Positions 21,464 to 29,083 of a stretch of DNA of 32,361 nt are shown here, piece after piece. The stretch comes from Hominenteromicrobium gallistercoris (GTDB lineage: Bacteria; Bacillota; Clostridia; Oscillospirales; Acutalibacteraceae): positions 1-32,361 of the forward strand of contig DWXR01000048.1 in NCBI GenBank assembly GCA_019119145.1, read 5' to 3'. Below the pieces are notes generated by a model. The model made no database searches. It saw only the letters and a list, made by a program, of their open reading frames with translations, and was not told where the DNA came from. The translations under genes and the position numbers were made by a program. Position 1 is the stretch's first letter; the number at the start of each line of letters is the position of its first letter.

Positions 21464-22222
21464 ATGAAATACGACGTCAAGCTCTGCGAACTCGTGCGCA
21501 CCGCCGAGATCGCAGCCGATACCTACGACTTTACGGTGCGCGCGCCGGAACTTGCCGCTGCGGCAAAGCCCGGCCAGTTCGCGCACATCTATGTGCCGGG
21601 CCGCACGCTGCGCCGCCCGATCTCGATCTGCGACATCGACCGCGAAAACGGCACGCTGCGCTTTGTGTTCCAGATCCGCGGCGCCGGCACGGCCGACCTC
21701 GCGAGATTCAAGGTCGGCGATTCGCTCGACATTCTGGCCCCGCTCGGAAACGGCTTTTCGGTTGAGCCGGGCAAAAAGGCGCTGTTCGTCGGCGGCGGCA
21801 TCGGCGTGCCCCCGCTGCTCGGCGCGGCGAAGCACTACGGTGAAAACGCCGTGGTCGCGGTCGGCTTCCGCAGTGCGGACTACGCGATCCTCACGGAGGA
21901 TTTCAAGGCCGCCGGGTGCGCGGTGCGCGTCGCGACCGACGACGGCTCCCTCGGCCATCACGGCCTTGTGACCGATCTGATCCGCGACGTGCAGCCCGAT
22001 ATAATCTGCGCCTGCGGGCCGATGGTCATGCTGCGCGCGGTCGCGGCTTATGCGAAGGAAAACGGCGTCCGCTGCGAGATCTCGCTCGAGGAGCGCATGG
22101 CGTGCGGCATCGGCGCCTGCCTCGGCTGCGCGGTGGAGCTGTACGATGAAAACGGTGAAATCTACATGGGCCATGTCTGCAAGGACGGCCCGGTCTTTGC
22201 GGCGGAAAGGGTGGTGCTCTGA
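21464..22222 (+). CDS. pyrK: Dihydroorotate dehydrogenase electron transfer subunit
   Basis: PyrK carries FAD and a [2Fe-2S] cluster and passes electrons from PyrD to NAD+. The 252 residues have the FAD-binding RRPISICDIDRE segment (about 50), KALFVGGGIGVPPLLGAAKH in the NAD-binding domain, CACGPMVMLRAV, and the cluster ligands Cys-x4-Cys-x2-Cys-x16-Cys in MACGIGACLGCAVE through GHVCKDGPVF. ATG 21464 follows GGGAG by 8 bases; an in-frame GTG at 21455 is unlikely. Its stop shares one base with the pyrD start (TGATG), so the two subunits are translationally coupled. Confidence 0.95.
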   Translation: MKYDVKLCELVRTAEIAADTYDFTVRAPELAAAAKPGQFAHIYVPGRTLRRPISICDIDRENGTLRFVFQIRGAGTADLARFKVGDSLDILAPLGNGFSVEPGKKALFVGGGIGVPPLLGAAKHYGENAVVAVGFRSADYAILTEDFKAAGCAVRVATDDGSLGHHGLVTDLIRDVQPDIICACGPMVMLRAVAAYAKENGVRCEISLEERMACGIGACLGCAVELYDENGEIYMGHVCKDGPVFAAERVVL

Positions 22223-23133
22223 TGGCTGATCTGCATGTAAACGTGGCGGGCGTTGCATTCAACAACCCGCTGATCGCGGCCTCCGGCACGTTCGGCTTCG
22301 GCCGGGAATACGCGGAGTTCTATCCGCTTTCGACGCTCGGCGGCATCTCGTCGAAGGGCATCACGCTGAAGGCGCGCCCGGGCAACCCGGCGCCGCGCAT
22401 CGCCGAGGCGCCCGGCGGCATGCTGAACGCCGTCGGCCTGCAGAACCCCGGCGTCGACCACTTCATCCGCGAGGATCTGCCGTGGCTGCGCGAGCAGGGC
22501 ACGCGGATCATCGCGAACATCGCCGGCAACACGCCGGAGGATTACTGCGCGATGGCGGAGAAGCTGAACGACACCGACGTCGACATGATCGAGCTGAACA
22601 TCTCCTGCCCGAACGTGAAGCAGGGCGGCGTGCAGTTCGGCACGACCTGCGCGGGCGTTTCCGGCATCACGAAGGCCGTGCGCGCGCACTGCAAAAAGCC
22701 GCTGATGGTCAAGCTCTCGCCGAACGTGACCGACATTTCCGAGATGGCGCTCGCCGCCGAAAGCGAGGGCGCGGACGCGATCTCGATGATCAACACGCTG
22801 ACCGGCATGCGCATCGACATCCGCACGCGGCGGCCGATCATCCACAACAACACGGGCGGCTTCTCCGGCCCGGCGCTGCTGCCGATCGCCGTGCGCATGG
22901 TGTGGCAGACGTACCAGAAGGTGAAGATCCCGATCGTCGGCCTCGGCGGCATCAGCACGTGGCAGGACGCGGTCGAGATGCTGCTCGCCGGCGCGACGGC
23001 GCTGCAGATCGGCACCGTGCTGTTCACGGACCCGTACGCGCCGGTGAAGATCGCCGAGGGCCTCGCAGAGTTTATGGACGAAAACGGCGTGCAGTCCGTT
23101 TCCGAGCTGACCGGCGCCGTGCAGGCGTGGTGA
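22222..23133 (+). CDS. pyrD: Dihydroorotate dehydrogenase 1B catalytic subunit
   Basis: FMN-containing subunit oxidising dihydroorotate to orotate with PyrK as partner. The 303 residues include NNPLIAASGTFGFGREYAEF, the base-bearing IELNISCPNVKQGG (catalytic Cys), KLSPNVTDISEMA, and INTLTGMRIDIRTRRP. The phosphate-binding end is IVGLGGISTWQDAVEMLLAGATA. Type 1B is shown by the catalytic Cys and by adjacent pyrK. pyrE, pyrB and the carbamoyl-phosphate synthase genes are not in the window. No terminator follows; the next gene starts 82 bases on. Confidence 0.96.
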   Translation: MADLHVNVAGVAFNNPLIAASGTFGFGREYAEFYPLSTLGGISSKGITLKARPGNPAPRIAEAPGGMLNAVGLQNPGVDHFIREDLPWLREQGTRIIANIAGNTPEDYCAMAEKLNDTDVDMIELNISCPNVKQGGVQFGTTCAGVSGITKAVRAHCKKPLMVKLSPNVTDISEMALAAESEGADAISMINTLTGMRIDIRTRRPIIHNNTGGFSGPALLPIAVRMVWQTYQKVKIPIVGLGGISTWQDAVEMLLAGATALQIGTVLFTDPYAPVKIAEGLAEFMDENGVQSVSELTGAVQAW

Positions 23134-23215
23134 TTGAAGCCCGGCGGCGCGGCCGGATACGCGCGGACCGCGTGCATCGGCGCGCACGCCGTCGGAGAGA
23201 GTTGGAGGCGCTTTG

Positions 23216-23878
23216 ATGGAAAATGCGATAACCCGCCTGTACCTGGTGCGCCACTGCCAGAGCATGGGCAATCTCCAGAATATTTTTCAGGGGCAGCACG
23301 AATACGGCGTCAGCCCCGTCGGAGAGCAGCAGCTCGCGCTTTTGAGCCTGCGCTTTCGGAACATACACCTCGACGCGATCTATTCGAGCCCGCTGCAGCG
23401 CGCCGCGAAGACAGCGGAGGCGATCAACGCGTACCACAATCTGCCGATCACGCAGCTTAATGACCTGATGGAGATCGACGTCGGCGAACTGGAGGCGAAG
23501 CCGCTCAGCGACCTGCCGGTGCAGTACCCCGTTTTGTCGCGGCATTGGAACGAGACGCCGCAGGACTGCGTGTTCCCGGGCGGCGAATCGATGCGCAAGG
23601 TGTTCGACCGCGCGTCGTCCGCGCTGCGCACGATTCTGGCGGAAAGCGCGGGCAAGACCGTCCTCGTCACGTCGCACGGCTGCCTGCTGCGCAACATGGC
23701 CTGCGCGCTGCTGTACGGCACGGTCGACGCGCTGCCGCAGGTGGTGCTCTCCGGCAACACGTCGGTGTCGGAATTCGAGGTTTCGGAGGCCGGCGTACGG
23801 GTCGTGCGGATGAACGACCTGAGCCACCTGCCGCCGGAGCTGCGCGGTGACCCGCACCAGTACGATTTGAAAAAGTAA
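23216..23878 (+). CDS. Histidine phosphatase family protein, first of a tandem pair
   Basis: The 220-residue protein belongs to the phosphoglycerate mutase-like (histidine phosphatase) superfamily. The catalytic His is in LYLVRHCQSMGN (His13), with Cys at the position usually held by Gly in the RHG motif. Further conserved elements are IYSSPLQRAAKTAEAI with the second Arg, the Glu in MEIDVGELE, and the second His in VTSHGCLLRN. Substrates of this branch range from phosphoglycerates to alpha-ribazole phosphate; none can be chosen. GGAGG lies 7 bases before the ATG. The gene follows pyrD without a terminator. It is a close duplicate of the next gene. Confidence 0.88.
   Translation: MENAITRLYLVRHCQSMGNLQNIFQGQHEYGVSPVGEQQLALLSLRFRNIHLDAIYSSPLQRAAKTAEAINAYHNLPITQLNDLMEIDVGELEAKPLSDLPVQYPVLSRHWNETPQDCVFPGGESMRKVFDRASSALRTILAESAGKTVLVTSHGCLLRNMACALLYGTVDALPQVVLSGNTSVSEFEVSEAGVRVVRMNDLSHLPPELRGDPHQYDLKK
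23426..23495 (+). repeat. Near-identical block shared by the twin phosphatase genes (copy 1)
   Basis: These 70 bases recur at 24144-24213 with one mismatch. A second shared block, 23753-23876, matches 24471-24594 closely up to the stop codons, and a third lies around the RHC motif. The DNA between the blocks is much more diverged. Confidence 0.9.
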
Positions 23879-23936
23879 CGGAAGCGGATGCTCCCGGCTG
23901 ACCGGTGCGCAGCAAACGCGGCGGAAAGGAGTCGAT

Positions 23937-24596
23937 ATGGAACGGAAAACCCGTCTGTATCTGGTGCGCCACTGCCAGAGCACAGGCAATCTCCGGAATA
24001 TTTTTCAGGGGCAGACGGATGCGGATGTGAGCGCGATGGGCGAAAAGCAGCTCGCGCTGCTCGGCCTGCGCTTTCGGGATGTTCCGGTCGATGCGGTTTA
24101 TTCGAGTCCGCTCCGGCGCGCGCTGAAAACCGCGGAGGCGGTAAACGCGTACCACAATCTGCCGATCACACAGCTTAATGACCTGATGGAGATCGACGTC
24201 GGCGAACTGGAGGGCAGAAAGCTCGACTCCGTGTTTGATGGCCATCCGGCGCTTGCGGCCCGGTGGAATGAAGCGCCGCAGGACTGCGCGTTTCCGGGCG
24301 GGGAATCGGTCGCGCAGGTGTACGGTCGGGCGAAAAGCGCGCTCAGCCGCATCCTGCGGGAAAATGCGGGTAAAACGGTGGTCGTCGCGTCGCACGGCTT
24401 TCTGCTGCGAAACATGGTTTGCGCGCTGCTGAACGGCGATTTGCAGGCGCTGCCGTCGGTTCACATCGGCGGCAACACGTCGGTGTCGGAATTCGAGGTT
24501 TCGGCGTCGGGCGTGCAGGTCGTGCGGATGAACGACCTGAGCCACCTGCCGCCGGAGCTGCGCGGCGACCCGCACCAGTACGATTTGAAAAAGTGA
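23937..24596 (+). CDS. Histidine phosphatase family protein, second of a tandem pair
   Basis: The 219-residue paralogue of the preceding gene has the same motif set: His12 in LYLVRHCQSTGN, VYSSPLRRALKTAEAV, MEIDVGELE and VASHGFLLRN. Its C-terminal 25 or so residues are identical to those of copy 1 (ending PPELRGDPHQYDLKK), while the segment after MEIDVGELE differs strongly (GRKLDSVFDGHPALAARW here). Both copies keep all catalytic residues, so neither looks like a pseudogene; the diverged middle may change substrate choice. AAAGGAG precedes the ATG, 58 bases after copy 1. A terminator follows, ending the ydcF-pyr operon. Confidence 0.88.
   Translation: MERKTRLYLVRHCQSTGNLRNIFQGQTDADVSAMGEKQLALLGLRFRDVPVDAVYSSPLRRALKTAEAVNAYHNLPITQLNDLMEIDVGELEGRKLDSVFDGHPALAARWNEAPQDCAFPGGESVAQVYGRAKSALSRILRENAGKTVVVASHGFLLRNMVCALLNGDLQALPSVHIGGNTSVSEFEVSASGVQVVRMNDLSHLPPELRGDPHQYDLKK
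24144..24213 (+). repeat. Near-identical block shared by the twin phosphatase genes (copy 2)
   Basis: Counterpart of 23426-23495 with one substitution (A for G). It encodes the conserved NAYHNLPITQL to DVGELE stretch. Confidence 0.9.
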
Positions 24597-24607
24597 TAAA
24601 ACGCGAA

Positions 24608-24636
24608 AACGGCTGCCCTGCGGCGGCCGTTTTTTT
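24608..24636 (+). terminator. Intrinsic terminator ending the pyr-phosphatase operon
   Basis: AACGGC-T-GCC and GGC-G-GCCGTT pair around CTGC, followed by TTTTTT. It begins 11 bases after the second phosphatase. Confidence 0.88.
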
Positions 24637-24709
24637 AGCCGGCGGCCGGCGCAGCTGCGGTTTTCCCGCGGCGGCCGGCCGCAGCAACCGAAAAGGACAG
24701 GTGATTTTT

Positions 24710-25132
24710 ATGATTATTCTCGGCGTGGACCTCGGCAAGGCGCGCACCGGCGTCGCCGTGTGCGACAAAAGCGAAATGCTCGCGAGCCCGGTGGAGGTCG
24801 TTTACGAGCACAACCGCACGCGGCTCCTCGAGCGGGTTGCGGCGATCGCCAAAGCGCGCGGCGCGGAGCAGATCGTCGTCGGCCTGCCGCGCAACATGGA
24901 CGGCAGCGAGGGGGAGAGCGCCCAGAACGCCCGCGCCTTCGGCGCACAGCTGCACGCGCTGTGCGGCCTGCCCGTCGATTTTTCCGACGAGCGCGGCACG
25001 ACGGTCACGGCGCACAACTTCCTGAACGAGACGAACACGCGCGGAAAGCGGCGCAAAGCGGCGGTCGACGCGGTTGCGGCGACGATCATCCTGCAGGATT
25101 ATCTCGACTTCCGACGGAACCGCAACCGATGA
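24710..25132 (+). CDS. ruvX: Putative pre-16S rRNA nuclease / Holliday junction resolvase RuvX
   Basis: The RuvX/YqgF RNase H-like nuclease implicated in 16S rRNA 5' maturation. The 140-residue length is normal. The catalytic acidic residues appear in ILGVDLGKARTGVAVCD (first Asp), IVVGLPRNMDGSEGESAQNARAF (Glu) and AAVDAVAATIILQDYL (last Asp); DERGTTVTAHNFL is also conserved. The start at 24710 is chosen by homology, with AGGTGA 5 bases ahead and AAAGGA further back. The upstream 70 bases are very GC-rich with possible inverted repeats, and no clear promoter is seen. Confidence 0.92.
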   Translation: MIILGVDLGKARTGVAVCDKSEMLASPVEVVYEHNRTRLLERVAAIAKARGAEQIVVGLPRNMDGSEGESAQNARAFGAQLHALCGLPVDFSDERGTTVTAHNFLNETNTRGKRRKAAVDAVAATIILQDYLDFRRNRNR

Positions 25133-25149
25133 TTTCCACAAAAACAAGG

Positions 25150-25178
25150 TGGACAAAGACGGCCCCGTGCGGTATACT
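25150..25178 (+). promoter_or_regulatory. Promoter of the degV-GH42-acetyltransferase unit
   Basis: TGGACA (25150-25155), a 17-base spacer, TATACT (25173-25178), lying just after the ruvX stop. Confidence 0.72.
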
Positions 25179-25232
25179 GAAGAAAAAAGCGGCTCCGATA
25201 CGGAAGAGCGCTACGGAAAGGATGGTAACGCG

Positions 25233-26102
25233 ATGAGATACAGAATAATTACGGATTCCACGACGGATTTGACGCAGGAGATGATTGACGAGCTGGAGCT
25301 GACCGTGATCTCGCTGCGCTTCACGATCGATGGAAAGACATACAGGGACAAGGCGGACCAGTCGGAGATGCCGACGAAAACCTTTTACGCCAAGCTGCGC
25401 GACGGCAAGATGTCCACAACCACGCAGATCAATGTGGAGAAATTCACCTCCGTATTCGAACCGTTCCTGCAAAACGGCGAGGATGTGCTGTACATCGGCT
25501 TTTCCAGCGGGCTTTCCGGCACGCTGCAGAGCGCCTGCATCGCCCGCGACGACCTGCAGGCGATGTATCCGGAGCGGAAGATCTATGTGTTCGACTCCCT
25601 CTCCGCCTCAATGGGCGAGGGGCTGCTCGTGTACCACGCGGCGATGCTCAAGCGCGGCGGTACGGACATCGACAGCCTGTACAAGTGGCTCGGCGAAAAC
25701 GTGCTGAAGCTCTGCCACTGGTTTACGGTGAGCGACCTCAACCACCTCAAGCGCGGCGGCCGCGTCTCGACAACGGCGGCGCTCGTCGGCACGATGCTCG
25801 GCATCAAGCCCGTGCTGCATGTGGACGACGAGGGCCACCTGATCCCGGTCAGCAAGGTGCGCGGCCGCCGGCAGTCGCTCGACGCGCTCGTGCAGAAGAT
25901 GGCGGAGACGGCGATCCATCCGGAGGAGCAGACGGTGTTCATCAGCCACGGCGACTGCCTGGAGGACGCACAGTACGTCGCGGAGCAGGTGCGCCGGAAA
26001 TTCGGCGTGCAGGACATCCGCATCAATTACGTCGGCCCGGTCATCGGCGCGCATTCCGGTCCGGGCACGGTCGCGCTGTTCTTCATCGGCACGCAGCGCT
26101 GA
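25233..26102 (+). CDS. DegV-family fatty-acid-binding protein
   Basis: DegV/FakB proteins bind a fatty acid and present it to the FakA kinase. The 289 residues show RIITDSTTDLTQEMIDE at the start, the conserved FYAKLRDGKMSTTTQIN (TSQP-like loop with the Ser/Thr residues that hold the carboxylate), LYIGFSSGLSGTLQSA, FDSLSASMGEGLLV, LNHLKRGGRVS and GPVIGAHSGPGTVALFF. ATG 25233 has GGAAAGGATGG ahead; the open frame upstream overlaps ruvX and is not coding. The GH42 gene starts 19 bases downstream with no promoter between, so the two are probably cotranscribed although functionally unrelated. No FakA kinase gene is present here. Confidence 0.93.
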   Translation: MRYRIITDSTTDLTQEMIDELELTVISLRFTIDGKTYRDKADQSEMPTKTFYAKLRDGKMSTTTQINVEKFTSVFEPFLQNGEDVLYIGFSSGLSGTLQSACIARDDLQAMYPERKIYVFDSLSASMGEGLLVYHAAMLKRGGTDIDSLYKWLGENVLKLCHWFTVSDLNHLKRGGRVSTTAALVGTMLGIKPVLHVDDEGHLIPVSKVRGRRQSLDALVQKMAETAIHPEEQTVFISHGDCLEDAQYVAEQVRRKFGVQDIRINYVGPVIGAHSGPGTVALFFIGTQR

Positions 26103-26121
26103 ACGCTTTGGGGAGGAAAGT

Positions 26122-28176
26122 ATGGGAAATCTTTTGGACGGAACGAAAATCGAGCTCGGGGTGTGCTATTACCCCGAGCACTGGGACAAAAGCCTCTGGC
26201 GCGACGATCTGCGCCGCATGCGGGAAAACGGCATCGGCGTGATCCGCGTGGCCGAGTTCTCGTGGAATCTCTTTGAGCCGGAGGAGGGCCGCTTTGACGA
26301 CAGCTTCTGGGATGCGTTTCTCGACCTCGCCGCGGAATGCGGGATGCGGGTTATTTTCTGCACGCCGACGGCGACGCCGCCCGCGTGGATGACCGAGAAG
26401 TACCCGGAGGTTCTGAACTGCGACATCTACGGCCACCCGGTGCGGCACGGCATGCGCAAGCACCACAACATGACCTCGCCCACGTACCTCGGCTTTGTCC
26501 GCCGCGTGACCGAGCACATCGCGCAGCACTACAGCGCGCACCCGGCGGTCATCGGCTGGCAGATCGACAACGAGGTGAACTGCGAGACGGCGAGCTACCA
26601 CGCCGAAAGCGACCACGCGGCGTTCCGCGCCTACCTGCGCGAAAAGTACGGCACGCTCGAGAATCTGAACCGCGCGATGGGCACGGTGTTCTGGAACCAG
26701 ACGTACACGAGCTGGGACGAGATCCACCTCTCGCGCTACACGCTGGCGAATTCCTCGAATCCGCACATGATGCTCGAGGAGCGCCGGTTCATCTCCGAGG
26801 CGGCGATCCGCTACATCGGCCTGCAGGCGGAGATCCTGAAAAAATACAGGCGGCCGGAGCAGTTCATCACGACGAACGGCATTTTCGGCGTGCTCGACAA
26901 CCACCGCCTGACGCGCGAGCACCTCGACTTCATGACGTACGACAGCTACCCGAACTTTGCGTTCGGCCTCGACACGTCGAAGCTCGCGCCGGAATCGCTG
27001 CGCGACCGCGAGACCTCGTACAACCTCATCCGGACGCGCAGCATCTCGCCGCGCTTCGGCATCATGGAGCAGCAGTCCGGCCCCGGCGGCTGGAACACGC
27101 GCATGATCCAGCCGGCGCCGAAGCCCGGCCAGCTGCGGCTGTGGACGTTCCAGTCCGTCGCGCACGGCGCGGATTTCGTCAGCTACTTCCGCTGGCGCAC
27201 CTGCGCGTTCGGCACGGAAATGTACTGGCACGGCCTTTTGAACTACGACAACCGCGACAACCGCCGCCTCGCGGAGCTGCGGCGCACGCACGAGGACCTC
27301 GGGAAGATCCAGTGCGCCGCCGGCGCGAAATATGCGGCGAAGGTCGCCGTGCTCTGCGACTACGACAACGAGTGGGACGGCATCGAGGACAAGTGGCACG
27401 GCCCGCTGCGCGGCCGCAGCATGGACGCGCTTTTCAAGGCGCTGCAGCGCGCGCATATCCCGTTTGATTTCGTCAATATCGACGACGCGGGCACCTCGGC
27501 GCCGCTCGGCGGCTACGACGCGGTGTTTTACCCGCACCCGACGATCATCACCGAAGCGCGCACGGCGCAGCTCGAGGCGTACGTGCAGGCGGGCGGCCGC
27601 CTCGTGATCGGCTGCCGCGCGGGCTACAAGGACATCAACGGCCAGTGCCCGATGACGCCGATGCCCGGCCTGCTCGCAAAGCTCACGGGCTGCACGGTCG
27701 AGGAGTTCACGTTCCTCGGCCCGGCCGACGCGCCGGAGTCGATCTGGTGGGGCGACGAGAGCGTGCCCGCGCCGGACTTCAACGACGTGCTGCATCCCGA
27801 GACGGCGGCCTGCGCGGTGCTCGGCACATATGCAGGCAATTACTACGACGGAAAGCCCGGCCTGACGGCGCATCCGTTCGGCAGCGGCACAGTCTATGCG
27901 TTCGGCGCCGTGTTCACCGAGGCGGCGGTGCGCCGCTTTACGGAGCTGCTCGGCGTTTCCTGCCCGGAGGCGGGCCTCGAGCTGCCGGAGGGCGTGGAGC
28001 TCGCCGCCCGCGAACAGCCGGACGGCAGGCGCTTCGTGTTCCTATTGAACTATCTGGCGCAGCCGCAGACGATCCGCCTGCACGGCGCCGCGTACCGCGA
28101 CCTTTTGACCGGCCGCACGCTCGCGGAGACGGAAACGCTCGAACCCTACGGCGTTCTGGTTTTGGAAAGCCTCTGA
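26122..28176 (+). CDS. GH42 beta-galactosidase
   Basis: Retaining beta-galactosidase of glycoside hydrolase family 42, 684 residues, the usual length. The TIM barrel (about 1-390) contains GVCYYPEHWD, the acid/base Glu151 in WQIDNEVNCE and the nucleophile Glu316 in FGIMEQQSGPGGWN. The trimerisation/glutamine-amidotransferase-like domain (about 395-605, VAVLCDYDNEWDG, GGRLVIGCRAGYKD, FGSGTVYAFGAVF) and a small C-terminal beta domain follow. There is no signal peptide, so it acts inside the cell on imported galactosides, for example from plant galactans or host glycans. GGGGAGGAAAGT precedes the ATG. It is followed after 49 bases by an acetyltransferase of the type that modifies galactosides. 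Confidence 0.95.
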   Translation: MGNLLDGTKIELGVCYYPEHWDKSLWRDDLRRMRENGIGVIRVAEFSWNLFEPEEGRFDDSFWDAFLDLAAECGMRVIFCTPTATPPAWMTEKYPEVLNCDIYGHPVRHGMRKHHNMTSPTYLGFVRRVTEHIAQHYSAHPAVIGWQIDNEVNCETASYHAESDHAAFRAYLREKYGTLENLNRAMGTVFWNQTYTSWDEIHLSRYTLANSSNPHMMLEERRFISEAAIRYIGLQAEILKKYRRPEQFITTNGIFGVLDNHRLTREHLDFMTYDSYPNFAFGLDTSKLAPESLRDRETSYNLIRTRSISPRFGIMEQQSGPGGWNTRMIQPAPKPGQLRLWTFQSVAHGADFVSYFRWRTCAFGTEMYWHGLLNYDNRDNRRLAELRRTHEDLGKIQCAAGAKYAAKVAVLCDYDNEWDGIEDKWHGPLRGRSMDALFKALQRAHIPFDFVNIDDAGTSAPLGGYDAVFYPHPTIITEARTAQLEAYVQAGGRLVIGCRAGYKDINGQCPMTPMPGLLAKLTGCTVEEFTFLGPADAPESIWWGDESVPAPDFNDVLHPETAACAVLGTYAGNYYDGKPGLTAHPFGSGTVYAFGAVFTEAAVRRFTELLGVSCPEAGLELPEGVELAAREQPDGRRFVFLLNYLAQPQTIRLHGAAYRDLLTGRTLAETETLEPYGVLVLESL

Positions 28177-28225
28177 TTCTTTTGGTTTGGCGGATTGCCG
28201 AAAACTTTTGAGAGGATGATGCAAG

Positions 28226-28864
28226 ATGAGAGAAGAAGAAAAGATTTTTGCCGGCCAGGTGTTCTGGCCGGGTCATCCGGACCTCGTGGCGATCAAGCTG
28301 CGCTGCCACAATCTCTGCACAGAGTACAACCGCACGTTTGAGGACGAAAAGGAAAAGCGCGCGGAGATCGTGCAGCAGATTTTCGGCGTATTTGGAGAAG
28401 GGTCTTTCGTGCAGGGGCCGCTGCAGATTCACTACGGCGTGCACACGAAAATCGGCCGAAACTTTTTCGGCAATTTCAACCTGACGATTCAGGACGATGC
28501 GCCGGTCACGATCGGCGACCGCTGCAATTTTGGCCCGAATGTCACGATTGTGACGCCGCAGCACCCGCTTTTGCCGGACGAGCGCCGTGCGCTGAAGACG
28601 AAAGACGGCAGGGAGATCCGTGTCTGCTATGCACAGCCGGTTACAATCGGCAACGACTGCTGGCTTGGTGCAAATGTCGTCGTGTGTCCCGGTGTAACGA
28701 TCGGCGACAACTGCGTGATCGGTGCCGGCAGTGTGGTCACAAAGGATATTCCGGCGAACAGCATTGCGGTCGGCAATCCGTGCCGTGTGCTGCGTACGCT
28801 CAGCGATGCGGACAGCATGAAGCATATGCCCGAGCGTCTCACGGAAGAAGAATTCGTTTTCTGA
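28226..28864 (+). CDS. Maltose/galactoside O-acetyltransferase-like hexapeptide enzyme
   Basis: The 212-residue acyl-CoA-dependent acetyltransferase has a left-handed beta-helix. An N-terminal alpha-helical Mac domain (about 5-60, containing LRCHNLCTEYNRT) precedes hexapeptide repeats (VTIGDRCNFGPNVTIVTPQHPL with the catalytic His, VTIGNDCWLGANVVVCPGVTIGDNCVIGAGSVV) and the exit segment PANSIAVGNPCRVLR. The fold is that of LacA and Maa. Next to a GH42 beta-galactosidase, detoxifying acetylation of galactosides is a reasonable guess, but substrate choice cannot be read from sequence. GAGAGG precedes the ATG, and a strong terminator follows. Confidence 0.9.
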   Translation: MREEEKIFAGQVFWPGHPDLVAIKLRCHNLCTEYNRTFEDEKEKRAEIVQQIFGVFGEGSFVQGPLQIHYGVHTKIGRNFFGNFNLTIQDDAPVTIGDRCNFGPNVTIVTPQHPLLPDERRALKTKDGREIRVCYAQPVTIGNDCWLGANVVVCPGVTIGDNCVIGAGSVVTKDIPANSIAVGNPCRVLRTLSDADSMKHMPERLTEEEFVF

Positions 28865-28913
28865 GACAGCCGCGCGTTCTGGACGAGCTGTTCTGAACGG
28901 CGCGTCCAAGCAA

Positions 28914-28968
28914 AACGCCAGTACATTCCGTTTATACCGGAAAGCGCTGGCGTTTTTTTTCTTTTTCC
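28914..28968 (+). terminator. Intrinsic terminator of the degV-GH42-acetyltransferase unit
   Basis: AACGCCAG and CTGGCGTT form the outer stem, TTCCG and CGGAA the inner one, followed by T8 and CTTTTT. Confidence 0.9.
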
Positions 28969-29035
28969 TTGTCGGGCGCGCGCTGCTCAAAGACAGCGGC
29001 TGGGCCAGACGGGCCGTCGCGCAGATGCAATGAGA

Positions 29036-29065
29036 AAGAGCAGGCACGGTTTGTGCCTGCTCTTT
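29036..29065. terminator. Bidirectional intrinsic terminator
   Basis: AGAGCAGGCAC and GTGCCTGCTCT are perfectly complementary around a five-base loop. On the minus strand TTCTC follows, serving the oxidoreductase gene. On the plus strand TTTTGC follows. Confidence 0.82.
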
Positions 29066-29083
29066 TGCAGCTTGTACGGGGAT

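Noticed and set aside
26083..27873. Long antisense frames opposite GH42, and similar ones opposite pflB, pyrC, pyrF and GH30.
   Set aside because: They lack ribosome binding sites and family motifs and have Arg/Ala/His-rich compositions typical of reverse frames in GC-rich genes.
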